Assembly: GCF_030695035.1 (NCBI RefSeq) | Contig: NZ_JAUYTT010000012.1 | Span: 62,001-126,000 of the forward strand | Direction: 5' to 3' | DNA: 64,000 bases | Source of the DNA: Frigidibacter sp. | GTDB taxonomy: Bacteria; Pseudomonadota; Alphaproteobacteria; Rhodobacterales; Rhodobacteraceae | Shown here: positions 11,084-19,830 of the stretch, piece after piece | Layout of the letters: each line of letters begins with the position of its first letter | How positions within the stretch are numbered: position 1 is the first letter of the stretch | Position numbers and translations under genes: made by a program | The notes under the pieces: generated by a model | Seen by the model: only the letters and a program-made list of their open reading frames with translations | What the model was told of the DNA's origin: nothing | Database searches by the model: none

Positions 11084-11189
11084 CAGAATTTGGCACCGTC
11101 CGGGTAGGCGGCGCCCCCCCTTGCCCTGCGGCTTGCGCCTCCGGGCAACCGACGCAGTCGGCTTGCCACTGGCAAGCCGACTGCGTCGG
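11084..11189 (+). repeat. Hairpin-rich intergenic repeat, copy B (5'-truncated)
   Basis: Shares the right-hand part of copy A: CAGAATTTGGCACCGTC at the left end, then CTTGCCCTGCGGCTTGCGCC...GGGCAACCG, then a palindrome. It lacks the first two hairpins of copy A. Its last module has grown into a perfect 41-base palindrome at 11149-11189 (20-base arms around C11169), where copy A has only 21 perfect bases. It begins 12 bases beyond the dadA stop codon, so it may act as a dadA transcript end or mRNA stabiliser. Confidence 0.9.
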
Positions 11190-11200
11190 AAACAGATCCC

Positions 11201-12505
11201 TCACCCCGCCACGGCCACCGGCCGTGCAGTTCCGCCCTGCGCCCGGGCTGCCCGCGCATAGCGCGCCAGCCCCAGATCGCTCGCATCGATCTCTGCCGCG
11301 CGGTTCGACACCGCATCGGCCAGCACACGGGCCGATCCGGCCGCCATCGTCCAGCCCAGAGTGCCATGCCCGGTGTTGAGGTAGAGGTTCGCCATCTCCG
11401 TGCGCCCCACCACCGGCGTGCCATCGGGGGTCATCGGCCGCAGCCCGCACCAGAAGGTTGCCTTCGCCGCATCCCCGGCCCCGGCAAACAGCTCGCCCAC
11501 CGATTTCTCCAGCGTCGCCCGCCGCGCCGCCGGCAGCGACAGGTCGAACCCGGCAATCTCTGCCAGACCGCCAACGCGGATCCGGTCCCCAAGCCGGGTG
11601 ATCGCTACCTTGTAGGTCTCGTCCATCACCGTCGATTCCGGCGCACGGTCGGCTGCGATGATCGGCAAGGTGATCGAATAGCCCTTCACCGGATAGACCG
11701 GCAGCTTGATCCCCAAGGGCGCCAGCAGCTGCGGCGCATGGGGGCCAAGCGCCACCACGAAGGCATCGGCCGTCACCGGCCCGGCGCTGGTTTCCACCGA
11801 GACGATCCGGCCCCCGGCGGCCGTCAGCCGGGTAATCTCCACCCCGTAGCGGAAGCTGACCCCGCGCGCCTCGGCCATCGCGGCCAGCGCACCCGTGAAC
11901 TTGAAGCAATCGCCGGTCTCGTCACCCGGCAGGCGCAGCCCGCCCGCGATCCGGTCCGCGGCGCCAGCGAGCCCCGGCTCGGCGGCGAGGCAGCCGGCGC
12001 GGTCCAGCACCTCGAACGGCACGCCATCGGCCTGCAGCACGGCGATATCCTTGGCCGCGGCATCGACCTGTTTCTGGCTGCGGAACAGTTGCAGCGTGCC
12101 CTGCATCCGCTGGTCATAGTCGATGCCGGTCTCGTCCCGCAGCGTCCTCAGGCAGTCGCGGCTGTATTCGGCCAGCCGCACCATCCGGCCCTTGTTGACC
12201 TTGTAGGCGGCGCTGGTGCAGTTGCCCAGCATCTGCGCCAGCCAGCCCAGCTTGGCCAGGTCGGGGCGCGGCTGCACGATCAGCGGCGCATGTTTCATGA
12301 ACATCCATTTCAGCGCCTTGGCCGGGATGCCGGGCGCCGCCCAGGGGGCCGAATAGCCGGGGCTGACCTCGCCGGCATTGGCAAAGCTGGTTTCCAGCGC
12401 CGGGGCGGGCTGGCGGTCGATCACCGTCACCTCATGCCCGGCCTTCGCCAGTTCCCAGGCCGATGTGACCCCGATGACCCCTGCGCCCAGAACGACAACT
12501 CTCAT
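11201..12505 (-). CDS. dadA: D-amino acid dehydrogenase small subunit
   Basis: 434 residues; FAD-dependent membrane-associated oxidation of D-amino acids (notably D-alanine) to 2-oxo acids with quinone as acceptor. The FAD motif [24 protein letters not shown] is at the N terminus; [22 protein letters not shown] and the C-terminal [17 protein letters not shown] are typical DadA. Start chosen at 12505, where homology begins; the frame is open for 49 non-protein-like codons upstream. The gene stands alone, bracketed by repeat copy B downstream and copy C (inverted) upstream; no Lrp-type dadR is adjacent. Confidence 0.93.
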   Translation of the reverse strand: MRVVVLGAGVIGVTSAWELAKAGHEVTVIDRQPAPALETSFANAGEVSPGYSAPWAAPGIPAKALKWMFMKHAPLIVQPRPDLAKLGWLAQMLGNCTSAAYKVNKGRMVRLAEYSRDCLRTLRDETGIDYDQRMQGTLQLFRSQKQVDAAAKDIAVLQADGVPFEVLDRAGCLAAEPGLAGAADRIAGGLRLPGDETGDCFKFTGALAAMAEARGVSFRYGVEITRLTAAGGRIVSVETSAGPVTADAFVVALGPHAPQLLAPLGIKLPVYPVKGYSITLPIIAADRAPESTVMDETYKVAITRLGDRIRVGGLAEIAGFDLSLPAARRATLEKSVGELFAGAGDAAKATFWCGLRPMTPDGTPVVGRTEMANLYLNTGHGTLGWTMAAGSARVLADAVSNRAAEIDASDLGLARYARAARAQGGTARPVAVAG

Positions 12506-12700
12506 GCCCGCGGCTCCCTGCTGCATATTGCGCGGGGTTATAGATGTATCCAGCGGGTGGAATTTGGCGAAGATCGGCGGGCAGAGGACGGATTGGCGAA
12601 GATACTGCGGGGTCTTGTGACTTTGACGCAAGTTTGTTCGACCCATCGTCACCGAGGCCGCAGTATCAACCTAAGAGCGACCACAGCAAAGGGCACTTCC

Positions 12701-12889
12701 GGCGCGATCAGGCGGCTTGCCAGTGGCAAGCCGACCGCGACGGTTGCCCGGAGGCGCAAGCCGCAGGGCAAGGGGGGTGCCACCAAGCCGGGCGATTCCA
12801 AATTCTGATGGGTCCGCCCCGGTGGGCACGCATGTGCCCGCCCCCCGGAGGGCGGGCACATCAGAATTTCGTCGACGGCCGAAATTCTG
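12701..12889 (-). repeat. Hairpin-rich intergenic repeat, copy C (full length, inverted)
   Basis: Reads as the reverse complement of copy A, in the 465-base space between dadA and the end of glgX; nothing else is recognisable there. Read on the minus strand it has the CAGAATTTCG/CGAAATTCTG stem with the same 8-base loop, the GTGCCCGCCC/GGGCGGGCAC stem, TTGCCC/GGGCAA and CGGCTTGCCA-C-TGGCAAGCCG. Against copy A, the base of the second stem changes from CTGCTG/CAGCAG to CTGAT/ATCAG, with both arms altered together, and about 22 extra bases (GCGTGCCCACC...GGACCC) sit within the right arm. Confidence 0.9.
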
Positions 12890-12970
12890 TAAGACGGCAT
12901 CCGTTGGTTCCATTGCTACCAGCAAGGAAGAGAAGTTGGCTTCGAAGACTTCAGGAAGGGCGCAACACCC

Positions 12971-15040
12971 TCACGCCCCTTCCCGCACCTCATCCCAAAC
13001 CGACACCGTCTGCCATCCCAGCATCACGGCGCCCTCCTGCACCTCGTCCACCGCCACCGGCGTCGCCGAAGTGTCGATCCGCCGCCGCCATTGCCCCTCG
13101 GGCAGCGTCACCTCGATGTCGTCCCCGGCATTGAACGCCATCACCAGCCGCGCCCCCTCGGCCCGGTCCATCACCAGCACCAGCGTCCGCAGCTCGCCAT
13201 CGGACCAATCCCCGTCCCTCATCGGCGCGCCCGAGGGATGCAGCCAGCCGACCCGTACCGCCCCCGGCAGGTCCGGGGCGCCCTCCTCCTGCGCGAAACG
13301 AGCGCGGGCCAAACCCTCGCCCTCTTGCCGGAAGGCCATCAGATCGGCCACCACCTGCACCAGATCGTCGTCGAGATGCTCCCAGTCGGTCCAGGTCGTG
13401 TTGTTGTCCTGGCAATAGGCGTTGTTGTTGCCCTGCTGGGTGCGCGCGCCCTCATCCCCGGCAAGGATCATCGGCACGCCCTGGCTCAGCAGCACCGTCG
13501 CCAGCATCGCCCGCACCCGGCGCTGGCGCGCTTCCATGATGCCGGCGTCATCCGTAGGCCCCTCGGCCCCGAGATTGTCCGAGATGTTGTGGTCATGCCC
13601 GTCGGCGCCGCCCTCGCCATTCGCCTCGTTATGCTTGTCGTTGTAGGACACGGTATCCCACAGCGTGAACCCGTCATGCGCCGCCACGAAGTTGACCGAG
13701 GAGGTCGCCGGCCGGAAGGTGTGGTTGAACTGCACCGGCGAGCCCAGCAGCCGCTGCGGCATGTCCTGCAACAGGCCATCACGCCGCCAGAAGCCGCGCA
13801 CATCGTCGCGGAACTTGTCGTTCCATTCGCGGAACGGCCAGGGGAAGCCGCCAACCTGATAACCGCCCTCGCCCACGTCCCAAGGCTCGGCGATCAGCTT
13901 CACGCCCGACAGGATCGGATCCTGCTGCAGCGCCGCGAAGAACGCGCCCTCGCGCTCGAACCCCGTCGCCTCGCGGCCGAGGGTCGAGGCGAGGTCGAAG
14001 CGGAACCCGTCCACATGCATCACCTCGACCCAGTAGCGCAGGCTGTCCAGCAGCATCCGCAGCACCATCGGATGCGCGACGTTGACGGTATTGCCGGTGC
14101 CAGTCACATCGAAGCAATGGCGCTTGTCCTCGGCCAGCAGGTAATAGCTGGCATTGTCGATGCCGCGGAACGACAGCGTCGGCCCCAACTCGCTGCCCTC
14201 GGCCGTGTGGTTGTAGACCACGTCGAGGATCACCTCGATCCCCGCCGCGTGGAAGCGCTTCACCGCCTCCTTGACCTCGCCCAGATGCCCTGTCGCGAGA
14301 TAAGGCCAATGCGGGGCAAAGAAGGTCAGGGTGTTGTAGCCCCAATAGTTCGCCAGCCCCCGGTCGCGCAGGATCCGGTCCTGCAAGAAGCCCTGCACCG
14401 GCAGCAGCTCGATTGCCGTCACGCCGATGCGCTGCAGATGCTCGATGACCGGCGCACTGGCGAGGCCCTGAAAGGTGCCGCGCTCCTCCTCGGGCACGCC
14501 GGGGTGGCGGCAGGTCTGGCCCTTCACATGGGCCTCGTAGATCAGCGTCTGCTCCCAGGGGGTGCGCAGGGCGCCGTCGCTCTCCCAGTCGAAAGCGGGA
14601 TCGACGACAACCGCCTTGGGCATGAACGGGCCGGAATCGCGCGTGTCGAAGGACAGGTCATCCTCGCCCAGGGTATAGCCGAACATCGCGTCATCCCAGG
14701 TGAAGCGGCCATGCAGCTCGCGCGCATAGGGATCGAGCAGCAGCTTGTTGGGGTTGAAGCGGTGGCCCTCCTTGGGCGCATAGGGACCATGCACCCGGTA
14801 GCCATAGGCCTGCCCCTGCCGCACGCCCGGCAGATAGCCGAACCACACCCCGCCCTCCATCGCCGGCAGCTCCAGCCGCTGGGTCTCGGTCTGGCCGTCG
14901 CTGTCGTAAAGGCACAGCTCGACGCTGGTGGCGTTCTCGGAAAAGAGGGCGAAGTTGGTGCCATCGGCATCGGGTTCGGCCCCCAGCCGGTGCGAGCGAC
15001 CGGCGGAGAGATCGAAGCTGAACAAGCTGTCTTCCCGCAT
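12971..15040 (-). CDS. glgX: Glycogen debranching enzyme (isoamylase type)
   Basis: 689 residues; hydrolyses alpha-1,6 branches of glycogen limit dextrins. An N-terminal CBM48-like sandwich (about 15-120) is followed by the GH13 barrel: DVVYNHTAEGSELG, the nucleophile region VDGFRFDLASTLGRE, the acid in LIAEPWDVGEGGYQVG, and FVAAHDGFTLWD. The length suits GlgX/TreX. It starts two bases after the glgC stop, so glgC-glgX are co-transcribed. No glgA, glgB or glgP is present in the window. Confidence 0.95.
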   Translation of the reverse strand: MREDSLFSFDLSAGRSHRLGAEPDADGTNFALFSENATSVELCLYDSDGQTETQRLELPAMEGGVWFGYLPGVRQGQAYGYRVHGPYAPKEGHRFNPNKLLLDPYARELHGRFTWDDAMFGYTLGEDDLSFDTRDSGPFMPKAVVVDPAFDWESDGALRTPWEQTLIYEAHVKGQTCRHPGVPEEERGTFQGLASAPVIEHLQRIGVTAIELLPVQGFLQDRILRDRGLANYWGYNTLTFFAPHWPYLATGHLGEVKEAVKRFHAAGIEVILDVVYNHTAEGSELGPTLSFRGIDNASYYLLAEDKRHCFDVTGTGNTVNVAHPMVLRMLLDSLRYWVEVMHVDGFRFDLASTLGREATGFEREGAFFAALQQDPILSGVKLIAEPWDVGEGGYQVGGFPWPFREWNDKFRDDVRGFWRRDGLLQDMPQRLLGSPVQFNHTFRPATSSVNFVAAHDGFTLWDTVSYNDKHNEANGEGGADGHDHNISDNLGAEGPTDDAGIMEARQRRVRAMLATVLLSQGVPMILAGDEGARTQQGNNNAYCQDNNTTWTDWEHLDDDLVQVVADLMAFRQEGEGLARARFAQEEGAPDLPGAVRVGWLHPSGAPMRDGDWSDGELRTLVLVMDRAEGARLVMAFNAGDDIEVTLPEGQWRRRIDTSATPVAVDEVQEGAVMLGWQTVSVWDEVREGA

Positions 15041-15042
15041 GT

Positions 15043-16269
15043 TTACACCGACCCGAAGCTGCGCGCACGCTGTGCGCCATAAACCGGCCGCACGCCCTGC
15101 GCCTCGCGCCGCGCCAGCATGCCTTGCGTCACCAGCACCGTCCCGCCAGAGCTGCAGCGGAACCAGCGCGCATCCTCGCGCGCGTCCTCGCCGATCACCA
15201 GCCCGGCGGGCACATGGGCGCCAGGCGCCACGATGGCCCGCACCACCCGCGCGCCGCGGGCGACCGATCCGCCCGGCAGGATCACGCTCTCATTCGGCCA
15301 GGGATCATCGCCCGCCACCCGCGCCGCAAAGGGCCGCGCCTGCCCAGTGGCCTGCGGCAGCACGCTGTCGGGCATCGCGCAGGGCCGCGCGGCCCCGGCG
15401 AAATCCAACTGCGTCACGCGGTAGGCATCGAGCGTGCCGACATCGCGCCAATAGGGCCGCAGCTCCGCCCCCTGCCCGGTCAGCCGCCAGACATTCACCG
15501 CCCCCGCGCGCACCGCGGGCGGCAGCAGGTCATGGCCGAAGTCATGCCCCGACCCGGCATCCAGCGCATCGGCCACCAGCCGCGCCCGCAGCCAGGGCCA
15601 GTTGAAGACATAGATCCCCATGCTGGCCAGCGCATAGGCGGGGTCCCCGGCCATCCCCGGGGGATCGGCGGGTTTCTCCACGAAGTCCGTCGCCCGCCCG
15701 TTGGCATCGGCACTGAGAATGCCGAACTCGGTGCCACTGGTCCGCGGCACCACATGCGTAGCCACCGTCATCTCGGCGCCGCTCGCCACATGAGCCTCGA
15801 TCATCGGACGGAAATCGATCTGGCAGACGTGATCCGCCGCCATCACCACCAGATGCCGCGGCGCCCGCGCATCGATGGCGGCAATGTTCCGCGTCACCGC
15901 ATCGGCAGTGCCGATATAGCCCTCGGACTGCCCGGTGACATCCGGCCCATGCGCAATGCTCAGCCCGCCTCCCGCCGCCTCAAAGGCCGGCGCCCAGTGC
16001 CCACGCAGATGCCGGACCAGCGTCTCGGGCCGGTATTGCGTGCAGGCGATCATGTCGTTCAGGCCCGAGCGCAGGGCGTTCGCCACCGCGAAATCCACGA
16101 TCCGGCGGCTGCCGGCAAAGAACACCGCCGGCTTGCACTCGCCGCTGGTCAGCTCATGCAGGCGGCTGCCCTTGCCGCCCGCCAGAAGGACCGCCAGCGC
16201 GCCGGCCGAGGGGGCGCCATGCTGGCTGCGCGAGACGGAATGCGGGCGGGGGGATTGCTGGTCGCGCAT
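15043..16269 (-). CDS. glgC: Glucose-1-phosphate adenylyltransferase
   Basis: 408 residues; makes ADP-glucose from ATP and glucose 1-phosphate, the committed step of glycogen synthesis. The nucleotidyltransferase signature LAVLLAGGKGSRLHELT is at about 26-42, with KPAVFFAGSRRIVDFA, ALASMGIYVF and YWRDVGTLDAY further on; the C-terminal part is the left-handed beta-helix. It is the first gene of glgC-glgX. The 227 bases upstream separate it from the divergent merR gene and contain the merR promoter. Confidence 0.95.
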   Translation of the reverse strand: MRDQQSPRPHSVSRSQHGAPSAGALAVLLAGGKGSRLHELTSGECKPAVFFAGSRRIVDFAVANALRSGLNDMIACTQYRPETLVRHLRGHWAPAFEAAGGGLSIAHGPDVTGQSEGYIGTADAVTRNIAAIDARAPRHLVVMAADHVCQIDFRPMIEAHVASGAEMTVATHVVPRTSGTEFGILSADANGRATDFVEKPADPPGMAGDPAYALASMGIYVFNWPWLRARLVADALDAGSGHDFGHDLLPPAVRAGAVNVWRLTGQGAELRPYWRDVGTLDAYRVTQLDFAGAARPCAMPDSVLPQATGQARPFAARVAGDDPWPNESVILPGGSVARGARVVRAIVAPGAHVPAGLVIGEDAREDARWFRCSSGGTVLVTQGMLARREAQGVRPVYGAQRARSFGSV

Positions 16270-16440
16270 GGAAACCTCGGGGGTTGCTGGGAGAGTGGAA
16301 GGGCGTTCCGGGGGCGGCAGGTGCTACGGTCGGAAACGCAAAGCGGCGGGGAATGTTCCTGCAAGGAGTATGGGGATGACAGGATTTCGTCCCAGCCGGC
16401 GGGTGGGTATGGCACTGGCACCAGCACCTTGAAAATTCGC

Positions 16441-16471
16441 TTGACCTGAAGTGACTTCACGTCGGTAAACC
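16441..16471 (+). promoter_or_regulatory. MerR-type promoter/operator with 19-base spacer
   Basis: TTGACC (16441-16446) and TAAACC (16466-16471) are separated by 19 bases, the over-long spacing typical of MerR-family promoters. A near-perfect 19-base inverted repeat, ACCTGAAGTGACTTCACGT (16444-16462, one mismatch), fills the spacer. It lies 26 bases before the merR start, so autoregulation together with the downstream dehydrogenase is likely. Confidence 0.75.
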
Positions 16472-16496
16472 ATCGCCACGAAGAGGAACCGCTGCC

Positions 16497-16859
16497 ATGA
16501 AAATCTCGGAAGTTGCCGACCGAACAGGCCTAAGCGTCACCACGATCCGTTACTATGAAAAGTCGGGGCTCTGCGCTGCCATAGCGCGAGGGCCCGACGG
16601 GAAGCGACGATTCAGCAAGAATGATCTGGACTGGCTGACGCTGCTGTTCTCGCTGCGCGAAACGGGGATGCCGGCCGCCGAGATGCAGGATTTTGCAGCG
16701 CTCTACCTCAAAGGCAGCGCAACGATTCCGGAACGCAAGGCAAGGCTGGCGGCTCACGACCGTCGCCTCGACGAACGTCAGGCACAGCTTGACCGCTGCA
16801 AGGCCCTGCTCGCGTACAAATTGGCCAGATATGCCGAGATCATGGGAGAACTGGCATGA
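16497..16859 (+). CDS. MerR-family transcriptional regulator
   Basis: 120 residues. The N-terminal winged helix (MKISEVADRTGLSVTTIRYYEKSGL) is canonical MerR, followed by RRFSKNDLDWLTLLFSLRETGMP and a C-terminal coiled-coil dimerisation helix (about 75-115). Only two cysteines are present (in SGLCAA and LDRCKA), not arranged as a metal site, so an organic or redox ligand is more likely than a metal. It ends in an ATGA overlap with the dehydrogenase gene, and a MerR-type promoter lies just upstream. Confidence 0.92.
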   Translation: MKISEVADRTGLSVTTIRYYEKSGLCAAIARGPDGKRRFSKNDLDWLTLLFSLRETGMPAAEMQDFAALYLKGSATIPERKARLAAHDRRLDERQAQLDRCKALLAYKLARYAEIMGELA

Positions 16860-17455
16860 GGATCATCCTGGTGGGTGCAGCGGGCGACATAGGGCGGGCG
16901 GCGCATGAGGCCTTGGCGAAGAGGCATGAGATCATCGCCGTTGGCAGATCCAGCGGGGATATCCGGGTCGATATTGCCGACATGGCCGCCGTTCGGGACA
17001 TGTATCTGCGTGTCGGACGCTTCGATGCCGTTGTCTCTTGTGCTGGAGATGTCACCTTCGCGCCACTGGCTGACCTGACGCAGGACACCTTCATGCATGG
17101 GCTGCGCCAGAAGGTCATGGGGCAGGTCAATCTGGTTCTTGCAGGACTGGCGCTGATCGCCGATGGCGGCTCCTTCACACTCACGAGCGGGGTGCTCGAC
17201 CGCGATCCGATCCCTATGGGCACCTCTGCGGCAACGGCCAACGGAGCCTTGGCAGGATTTGTCACCGGGGCCGCAATAGAGATGCCGCGCGGAGTGCGGG
17301 TGAATGTCGTGAGCCCTGGCCTTCTGGAGGTGTCAGCGCCTCGATATGGAGAGTGGTTTCCGGGGCATAGGCCGGTCGCGTCGGAAGACGTAGGGCGGGC
17401 CTTTGTCAAAAGTGTCGAGGGGGCATTGAACGGACAAGTCATCATCGTCGGATGA
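16856..17455 (+). CDS. Short-chain dehydrogenase-like protein lacking the Tyr-Lys catalytic motif
   Basis: 199 residues. The Rossmann start MRIILVGAAGDIGRAAHEAL carries a TGxxxGxG-like nucleotide site, followed by VVSCAGDVTFAPL (NAG-like position), the Ser in TLTSGVLDRDPIP and VNVVSPGLLE. Where classical SDRs have YxxxK, this protein has TSAATANGALAGF, with neither Tyr nor Lys. A small subfamily of short SDR-like proteins shares this loss, so it may bind NAD(P)H without classical activity. It is translation-coupled to the MerR gene (ATGA overlap), which probably controls it. Substrate unknown. Confidence 0.85.
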   Translation: MRIILVGAAGDIGRAAHEALAKRHEIIAVGRSSGDIRVDIADMAAVRDMYLRVGRFDAVVSCAGDVTFAPLADLTQDTFMHGLRQKVMGQVNLVLAGLALIADGGSFTLTSGVLDRDPIPMGTSAATANGALAGFVTGAAIEMPRGVRVNVVSPGLLEVSAPRYGEWFPGHRPVASEDVGRAFVKSVEGALNGQVIIVG

Positions 17456-17589
17456 TGCTCGCGGCTTTCCCTGCGGGGGATCCGGCACGCGTGGGGCGCT
17501 ATCCTGCATCCTCGGGGATCTGTCTCTCGCATTCGAGAACTGCGCAGGAAGCACACCGAGGCGATCAGCCGCGCCTATGCCTCTGCCAC

Positions 17590-19830
17590 CTACCCCGCCC
17601 CGCCCTCGACCCACACCGCCACATTCCCCGCATCGCCACCGTCAAAGCTCCACACCGGCTCGCCCTGCCCTTCCGCGTCGATCCCCAGCCGCACCCCCAT
17701 CCCGCCCCGGCTGCGCACCACCTCCAGCGGCCCGCCGGCCTCGCCCGTGACCCTGACGTCACCCTGCGCGAAGACCTCCGGCCAGTCCGCCCGCAGCGCC
17801 AGCATCCTGCGCAGCAGGGCGGTCTTGGCCTGCCCGAAGGCCGTCACCGGCCCCCCTGCCGCCAGCGAGGCAAAATCCACCGGCAGCCGGTTGTCCGGGT
17901 CGGTCAGGTGGAACGCCCCGTCCTCGGTGCCCTGATAGGTGTCGGGCACCCCGGGCAGCATCAGCTTCAGCGCCATCTGCGCCAGCGACAGCACCGCGCC
18001 GCGGGCGTGCAGGACTGCGACCTCCGCGGGCGGAGTCTCCCATGCCGCGCAGAGGGCCGACGTCCAACCCAGCGCCGCAGCCTCGGCGGCCTCATCCGGC
18101 TCTGTATGCGTCGTGACCTCCTTGGCCTCGCGCATCGCCTTCCTCACATGCTCGGCCAGCCGTTCGGGCACATCCGCCCGCCCCGGCTCCCAGACCGCCA
18201 GCCAGGCTTGCACGATATACCAGCGCAGGTTGCCGGCCACCCCTTCGCCCGGCAGCGCCTCCGCCGCCTCCCAGACCGCCGCAAAATCCTCTGGCGCGTG
18301 GGACATCGCCACCAGTCGCATCCGCGCATCCTCGGCGCGCTTGGTGTCGTGGCTGGAGGTCAGCACCATCGCCTCGGGCGCCTCGACAATCCGCCGCGCG
18401 AACCACGCGCCGAACGCGTTTGCCGATATCGCCGGCTCATCCGGGTCCGAGCCCACCTCATTCGCCGCCAGATAGCGGTTGAAGCGGAACTCGGCGGTAT
18501 CCTCATGCGCCTTGGCCGTCAGCGCGCCGGTCACCTGCTGAAAGCGCGTGCGGAAGCCCGCATCCGCGCCCGGCCCCGTGACCAGCCGCGCCAGAGCCGG
18601 CACCAGCTCTACCTGCGCCGCCTCCACCGTCCCGGCCATCAGCGCCAGATCCTCCGGGTGCGCCTCGCCGCCATCCAGATAGGTCCGATAGCGCGGAAAC
18701 GCCGCCAGCAGCGCCCGCACCGCCGCCGCCAGCGGCGCGCGGTCCTGATCGCCAAGCGCCGCGCAGGCCAGCCCCACCAGAGCCGTCACCTCCGCCCGCA
18801 GATCCGCCCCCAGCACATCCTGCTTCGCCTGCGCCAGCGCCTGCCCAAAATCCCCCTCGAACCCCGTCGCCCTGCGCCAGACAGCGTCCAGCGCCGCAAC
18901 CCCTTGGGCCCGCGTCAGCACCTGAGCAATCGCCCGAGCCGCCTCATACCCCGTGGTCCCCTGCACCGGCCAGTCGCGCAAAGCCTCGTCGCCAGTCAGG
19001 ATCTTCTCCACCCAGACTGGCAGGTCGCCCACCCGCCCGCGCAGCTGCGCAAGATACCCCGCAGGATCGGCCAAACCGTCGACATGGTCGATGCGCAGCC
19101 CGTCCACCTCGCCCGCCGCGATCAGCTCGAAGATCAGCGCATGGACATCCTCGAAGACCTGCGCCTCCTCCACCCGCACCCCGATCAGCTGCGTCACGTT
19201 GAAGAACCGCCGATGACTCAGCCGCCGCTCCTCGGACCGCCAATGCCGCAGCCGCCAATGCTGCGCGTCATGCAGCCGCTGCATCGCCTCTGGCCCGGTC
19301 CCGATCCCCTCGGCACTCCCCGGCGCCAGCGGCAGCACCAGCGCGCCAAGCCGCAGCATCGGGCCCTCGGGTGCCTCCTCCACGACCGCATCCGCCAAAG
19401 CCTCCGCCAGATCGCCCTCCAGCATCGGTAGCAAGAGCCCGCCCCCGCCCCAGTCGATATCGAAATGCCGCGCGAAGCGGCTGCCCTCGCCATGCCGCAT
19501 CACATCCGCCAGCCAAGGGGTCGCCACATCAAACGCCATATGGTTCGGCACCACATCGAGGATCAGCCCCATACCCTGCGCCCGCGCCGCCGCAGCCAGC
19601 CGCGAGAAGCCCGTCCGCCCGCCCAGAACCGGGTCGACCTCGGTAGGGTCGGTGATGTCATAGCCGTGGGTAGAGCCTTCGCGGGCCGTCTGCACCGGCG
19701 ACAAGAACAGATGGCTGATCCCCAGCCCGCGCAGATAGGGCAGGATCGCCTCCGCCTCGGCAAAGCCAACCCCGCCGCGCAGCTGCAGCCGATATGTCGC
19801 CGTCACCGGCATTCTGTCCGTCATCGTCAC
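17590..19830 (-). CDS. treY: Maltooligosyl trehalose synthase
   Basis: 746 residues, GH13; isomerises the reducing-end alpha-1,4 bond of maltodextrins to an alpha,alpha-1,1 bond, giving maltooligosyl trehalose. The N terminus PVTATYRLQLRGGVGFAEAE is typical TreY; DVVPNHMAFD, VDGLRIDHVDGLADP (nucleophile Asp), PVWVEKIL (acid Glu) and LPGVPDTYQGTE are barrel motifs. Length fits the family. It starts in an ATGA overlap with the end of treZ, so the two enzymes that turn glycogen ends into trehalose are co-expressed. Confidence 0.96.
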   Translation of the reverse strand: MTMTDRMPVTATYRLQLRGGVGFAEAEAILPYLRGLGISHLFLSPVQTAREGSTHGYDITDPTEVDPVLGGRTGFSRLAAAARAQGMGLILDVVPNHMAFDVATPWLADVMRHGEGSRFARHFDIDWGGGGLLLPMLEGDLAEALADAVVEEAPEGPMLRLGALVLPLAPGSAEGIGTGPEAMQRLHDAQHWRLRHWRSEERRLSHRRFFNVTQLIGVRVEEAQVFEDVHALIFELIAAGEVDGLRIDHVDGLADPAGYLAQLRGRVGDLPVWVEKILTGDEALRDWPVQGTTGYEAARAIAQVLTRAQGVAALDAVWRRATGFEGDFGQALAQAKQDVLGADLRAEVTALVGLACAALGDQDRAPLAAAVRALLAAFPRYRTYLDGGEAHPEDLALMAGTVEAAQVELVPALARLVTGPGADAGFRTRFQQVTGALTAKAHEDTAEFRFNRYLAANEVGSDPDEPAISANAFGAWFARRIVEAPEAMVLTSSHDTKRAEDARMRLVAMSHAPEDFAAVWEAAEALPGEGVAGNLRWYIVQAWLAVWEPGRADVPERLAEHVRKAMREAKEVTTHTEPDEAAEAAALGWTSALCAAWETPPAEVAVLHARGAVLSLAQMALKLMLPGVPDTYQGTEDGAFHLTDPDNRLPVDFASLAAGGPVTAFGQAKTALLRRMLALRADWPEVFAQGDVRVTGEAGGPLEVVRSRGGMGVRLGIDAEGQGEPVWSFDGGDAGNVAVWVEGGAG

